Of a stretch of DNA of 8,377 nt, positions 6,749 to 8,377 are shown piece by piece. Numbering within the stretch: position 1 is the stretch's first letter; each line of letters opens with the position of its first letter. The notes below the pieces were generated by a model. It had not been told where the DNA came from. It saw only the letters and a program-made list of their open reading frames with translations, and did not search any database. The translations under genes were made by a program, and so were the position numbers. Location: NCBI GenBank assembly GCA_002254895.1, contig NJDF01000038.1:1-8377 (forward strand). The letters run 5' to 3'. Origin of the DNA: Thermoprotei archaeon ex4572_64. Its GTDB lineage: Archaea > Thermoproteota > Thermoprotei > Thermoproteales > Thermocladiaceae.

Positions 6749-7264
6749 ATGAAAATTCCCTTCTGCACCTTCTGTGTTAAGACTAGGATCTTATGTAGTA
6801 GATGTCAAGCCTTACTAGATAGTGGTGAATATGATGAGAATGATTTAGAAGTAATTAACGCCTTCCTGAACGTTGCAAGTAGTGGTAAGTTAGAGGAGTA
6901 CTTGAAAGGTGTTGAATATGTTAAATCTTACAGTATTGACAATTTTCTAGTCATTACACTTAGAGGTATTAAGAATCTTCCAAGAACACTAATTACACAG
7001 ATTGAGAAGAATCTTGAACAAGTACTTGATAAGAAAGTTAGAATTGTAGAGAAAACTGGAAGTATTAATGAGATTGCTATGCAGCTTGCCTCACCTGCAA
7101 GAATTTTAACTATAGCCATATCGTGGCTACCTGACGGTACTAACGAGATGATCGTCAAGATCACTAAGAGTGAAGCTAGAAAATTACCATTCAAGCTTAG
7201 TGATTTTGCGAAAATGCTTACACTTATTACTGGATCTAACACTAAGGTAGAGATTACTAGATGA
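6749..7264 (+). CDS. NusA-like KH protein with N-terminal four-cysteine motif
   Basis: A small protein of 171 residues from the ATG at 6749, or 174 from an in-frame TTG at 6740. I chose ATG because the family-like N-terminus MKIPFCTFC begins there. Cys6, Cys9, Cys16 and Cys19 form a CxxC-x6-CxxC motif, probably a zinc site. The rest resembles a two-KH NusA: LASPARILTIAISWLPDG near 113-130 parallels YPARVLSVKITKLPN in the NusA of this window. The positions expected to hold GXXG loops read SINEIAMQ and ARKLPFKLSDF, so canonical KH RNA-binding loops are missing. It is divergent from rpoA1 and precedes aspS by 39 bases. I recall such proteins as archaeal 'NusA-like transcription factor' entries; the actual role is not established. 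Zinc or RNA binding is inference. Confidence 0.85.
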   Translation: MKIPFCTFCVKTRILCSRCQALLDSGEYDENDLEVINAFLNVASSGKLEEYLKGVEYVKSYSIDNFLVITLRGIKNLPRTLITQIEKNLEQVLDKKVRIVEKTGSINEIAMQLASPARILTIAISWLPDGTNEMIVKITKSEARKLPFKLSDFAKMLTLITGSNTKVEITR

Positions 7265-7270
7265 GTAACC

Positions 7271-7279
7271 TTAAATATC
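7271..7279 (+). promoter_or_regulatory. aspS promoter (TATA box, near-leaderless)
   Basis: TTAAATATC lies in the 39-base gap after the NusA-like stop codon, centred about 29 bases before the aspS ATG at 7304. Transcription would start a few bases before or at the ATG, so an aspS-specific mRNA would be leaderless or nearly so. No Shine-Dalgarno sequence is visible. Read-through from the upstream gene is also possible. Confidence 0.5.
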
Positions 7280-7303
7280 TGTAAATTTTCTTCACTCTAA
7301 GTC

Positions 7304-8377
7304 ATGAAGTTTTTAAGAAAGACGCACTGGACAAGTCAAGTAAAACCTGAACTTGATGGTGAGGAGGTAGTTCTTGCAGGATGGATTTGGGATGTTAGAG
7401 ATCTCGGTAAGATAAGATTCATAATACTTAGAGATAGAGAAGGATTTACACAAATAACTGTCAAGAGAGGACAAGTCGATGAAAAGCTTTGGAACTTAAC
7501 ATCGACATTGAGTAGAGAAGATGTCATTACTGTCAAAGGCATCGTTAAAGCTAGCAAAATTGCTAAAATAGGTGTTGAGGTTATACCAAGAGAAATACAG
7601 ATTTTGAATAAGTCTAAGTCATTGCCTATAGACATCTGGGGTAACGTTGAGACAGAATTACCTGTAAGATTAAACTTTAGAGCTGTTGATTTGAAAAGAC
7701 CAAGTAACTTGATAATCTTCACCTTAACGAGCATAATCACTAAGATCATCAGGGAGACACTGTATGGTGAGGGATTCATTGAAGTATTTACACCTAAAAT
7801 CATAACAACAAGTACTGAAGGAGGGGCAGAACTCTTCACAATACATTACTTTGATAAAGTTGCTTATCTTGCACAAAGTCCACAACTGTATAAAGAGCAG
7901 TTAACAGCATCTCTTGAGAGAATTTTTGAAATTGCACCAGCATATAGAGCTGAAAAACATAATACAAACTATCACTTAAATGAATTTATTTCGGTAGATG
8001 TTGAGGCTGCCTTTATGGATTATGAAGATGTTATGAATATTCTAGATAAGATAATCTTTAACGTATATGAAGAGTTACGTGTTAAACATAACGATAAGTT
8101 AAGACAAATAGGTGTGGAGTTAAGAAGTGTTAAGATACCATTTAGAAAAGTTACTTACGATGAAGCGTTAGAGCTTCTTAAAGAGCATGGTTTAAAAGTT
8201 GAGAGGGGTGAGGATATTCCACAGCAAGGTTTGAAAATACTTTCACAAATTCTTGAAGAACCCTTCTACATTATTCACTGGCCAACAAGTTTAAGACCAT
8301 TTTATACCAAACCTATTGAAGGTAATGAAGAACTTAGTGAATCCTTTGATTTAATAATTAACGGTATTGAAGTAGCT
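7304..8377 (+). CDS. aspS: Aspartate--tRNA ligase (partial, 3' end outside window)
   Basis: Class II synthetase charging tRNA(Asp). 358 codons are visible from ATG 7304, against about 430-440 in the family, so motif 3 lies outside. The N-terminal OB-fold anticodon-binding domain (about 20-100) includes LAGWIWDVRDLGKIRFIILR. The catalytic domain has motif 1 GFIEVFTPKI (157-166), STEGGAELF (170-178), the Asp-binding AQSPQLYKE (190-198) and motif 2 around Arg215 in APAYRAEKHNTNYHLNEF (211-228). In motif 2 a Tyr stands before HL where many archaea have Arg; I recall Phe there in Sulfolobus, so this looks like a lineage trait. Trp29 and Lys88 align with the Trp26 and Lys85 I recall as tRNA(Asp)-discriminating in Thermococcus AspRS, so a discriminating enzyme is inferred. 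The frame is open to the last base. Confidence 0.95.
   Translation, partial: MKFLRKTHWTSQVKPELDGEEVVLAGWIWDVRDLGKIRFIILRDREGFTQITVKRGQVDEKLWNLTSTLSREDVITVKGIVKASKIAKIGVEVIPREIQILNKSKSLPIDIWGNVETELPVRLNFRAVDLKRPSNLIIFTLTSIITKIIRETLYGEGFIEVFTPKIITTSTEGGAELFTIHYFDKVAYLAQSPQLYKEQLTASLERIFEIAPAYRAEKHNTNYHLNEFISVDVEAAFMDYEDVMNILDKIIFNVYEELRVKHNDKLRQIGVELRSVKIPFRKVTYDEALELLKEHGLKVERGEDIPQQGLKILSQILEEPFYIIHWPTSLRPFYTKPIEGNEELSESFDLIINGIEVA

Noticed and set aside
7336..7839. Long minus-strand open frame of 167 codons opposite aspS.
   Set aside because: aspS has clear class II synthetase motifs on the other strand; the antisense translation is Leu/Ser/Thr-rich without recognisable domains.
1..8377. 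tRNA or rRNA genes, CRISPR arrays, and complete insertion sequences.
   Set aside because: I found no cloverleaf-like GC-rich segments, no regularly spaced repeats and no element with both ends; only the tnpB-like remnant is supported.

Overview
The window reads as AT-rich chromosomal DNA of a crenarchaeote (Thermoproteota). The genes are archaeal: an unsplit RpoB, an A'-type RNA polymerase subunit, archaeal uS12, the short two-KH archaeal NusA and an archaeal AspRS. TATA-like boxes sit where archaeal promoters should, and arginine is mostly AGA. The aromatic-His-Leu form of AspRS motif 2 and the Leu-Ser-Glu-Ser-Phe-Asp segment resemble crenarchaeal AspRS as I remember them. I cannot name the genus.

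Layout: (1) 1-2979 (+), rpoB lacking its first ~130 codons at the window edge. (2) 2980-3423 (-), rps12, whose stop codon abuts that of rpoB with no base between. (3) 3489-3923 (-), nusA. (4) 3924-4233, a short stretch holding no intact protein gene; it contains most of a C-terminal remnant of a TnpB-like protein, a possible C/D box guide RNA and a likely nusA promoter. (5) 4234-6609 (-), rpoA1, which loses homology just before the bridge helix. (6) 6740/6749-7264 (+), a small NusA-like KH protein with an N-terminal four-cysteine motif. (7) 7304-8377 (+), aspS, cut by the right edge.

In most archaea these genes form one same-strand cluster: rpoH-rpoB-rpoA1-rpoA2-rpl30e-nusA-rps12-rps7. Here the rpoA1...rps12 block is inverted relative to rpoB. 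The end of rpoA1, all of rpoA2 and rpl30e are absent from their usual place, and a mobile-element scar lies at the joint. Since RNA polymerase cannot work without the bridge helix and trigger loop, that part should be encoded elsewhere in the genome, perhaps as a longer A'' subunit. That would be a different split point in the largest polymerase subunit. The alternatives are an intact second copy of rpoA1 or an assembly error.

Functionally the window is a transcription and translation locus: two large RNA polymerase subunits, NusA, a NusA-like paralogue, ribosomal protein S12 and an aminoacyl-tRNA synthetase. TATA-to-start distances suggest nearly leaderless mRNAs for rpoA1 and aspS, and short leaders for nusA, rps12 and the NusA-like gene.
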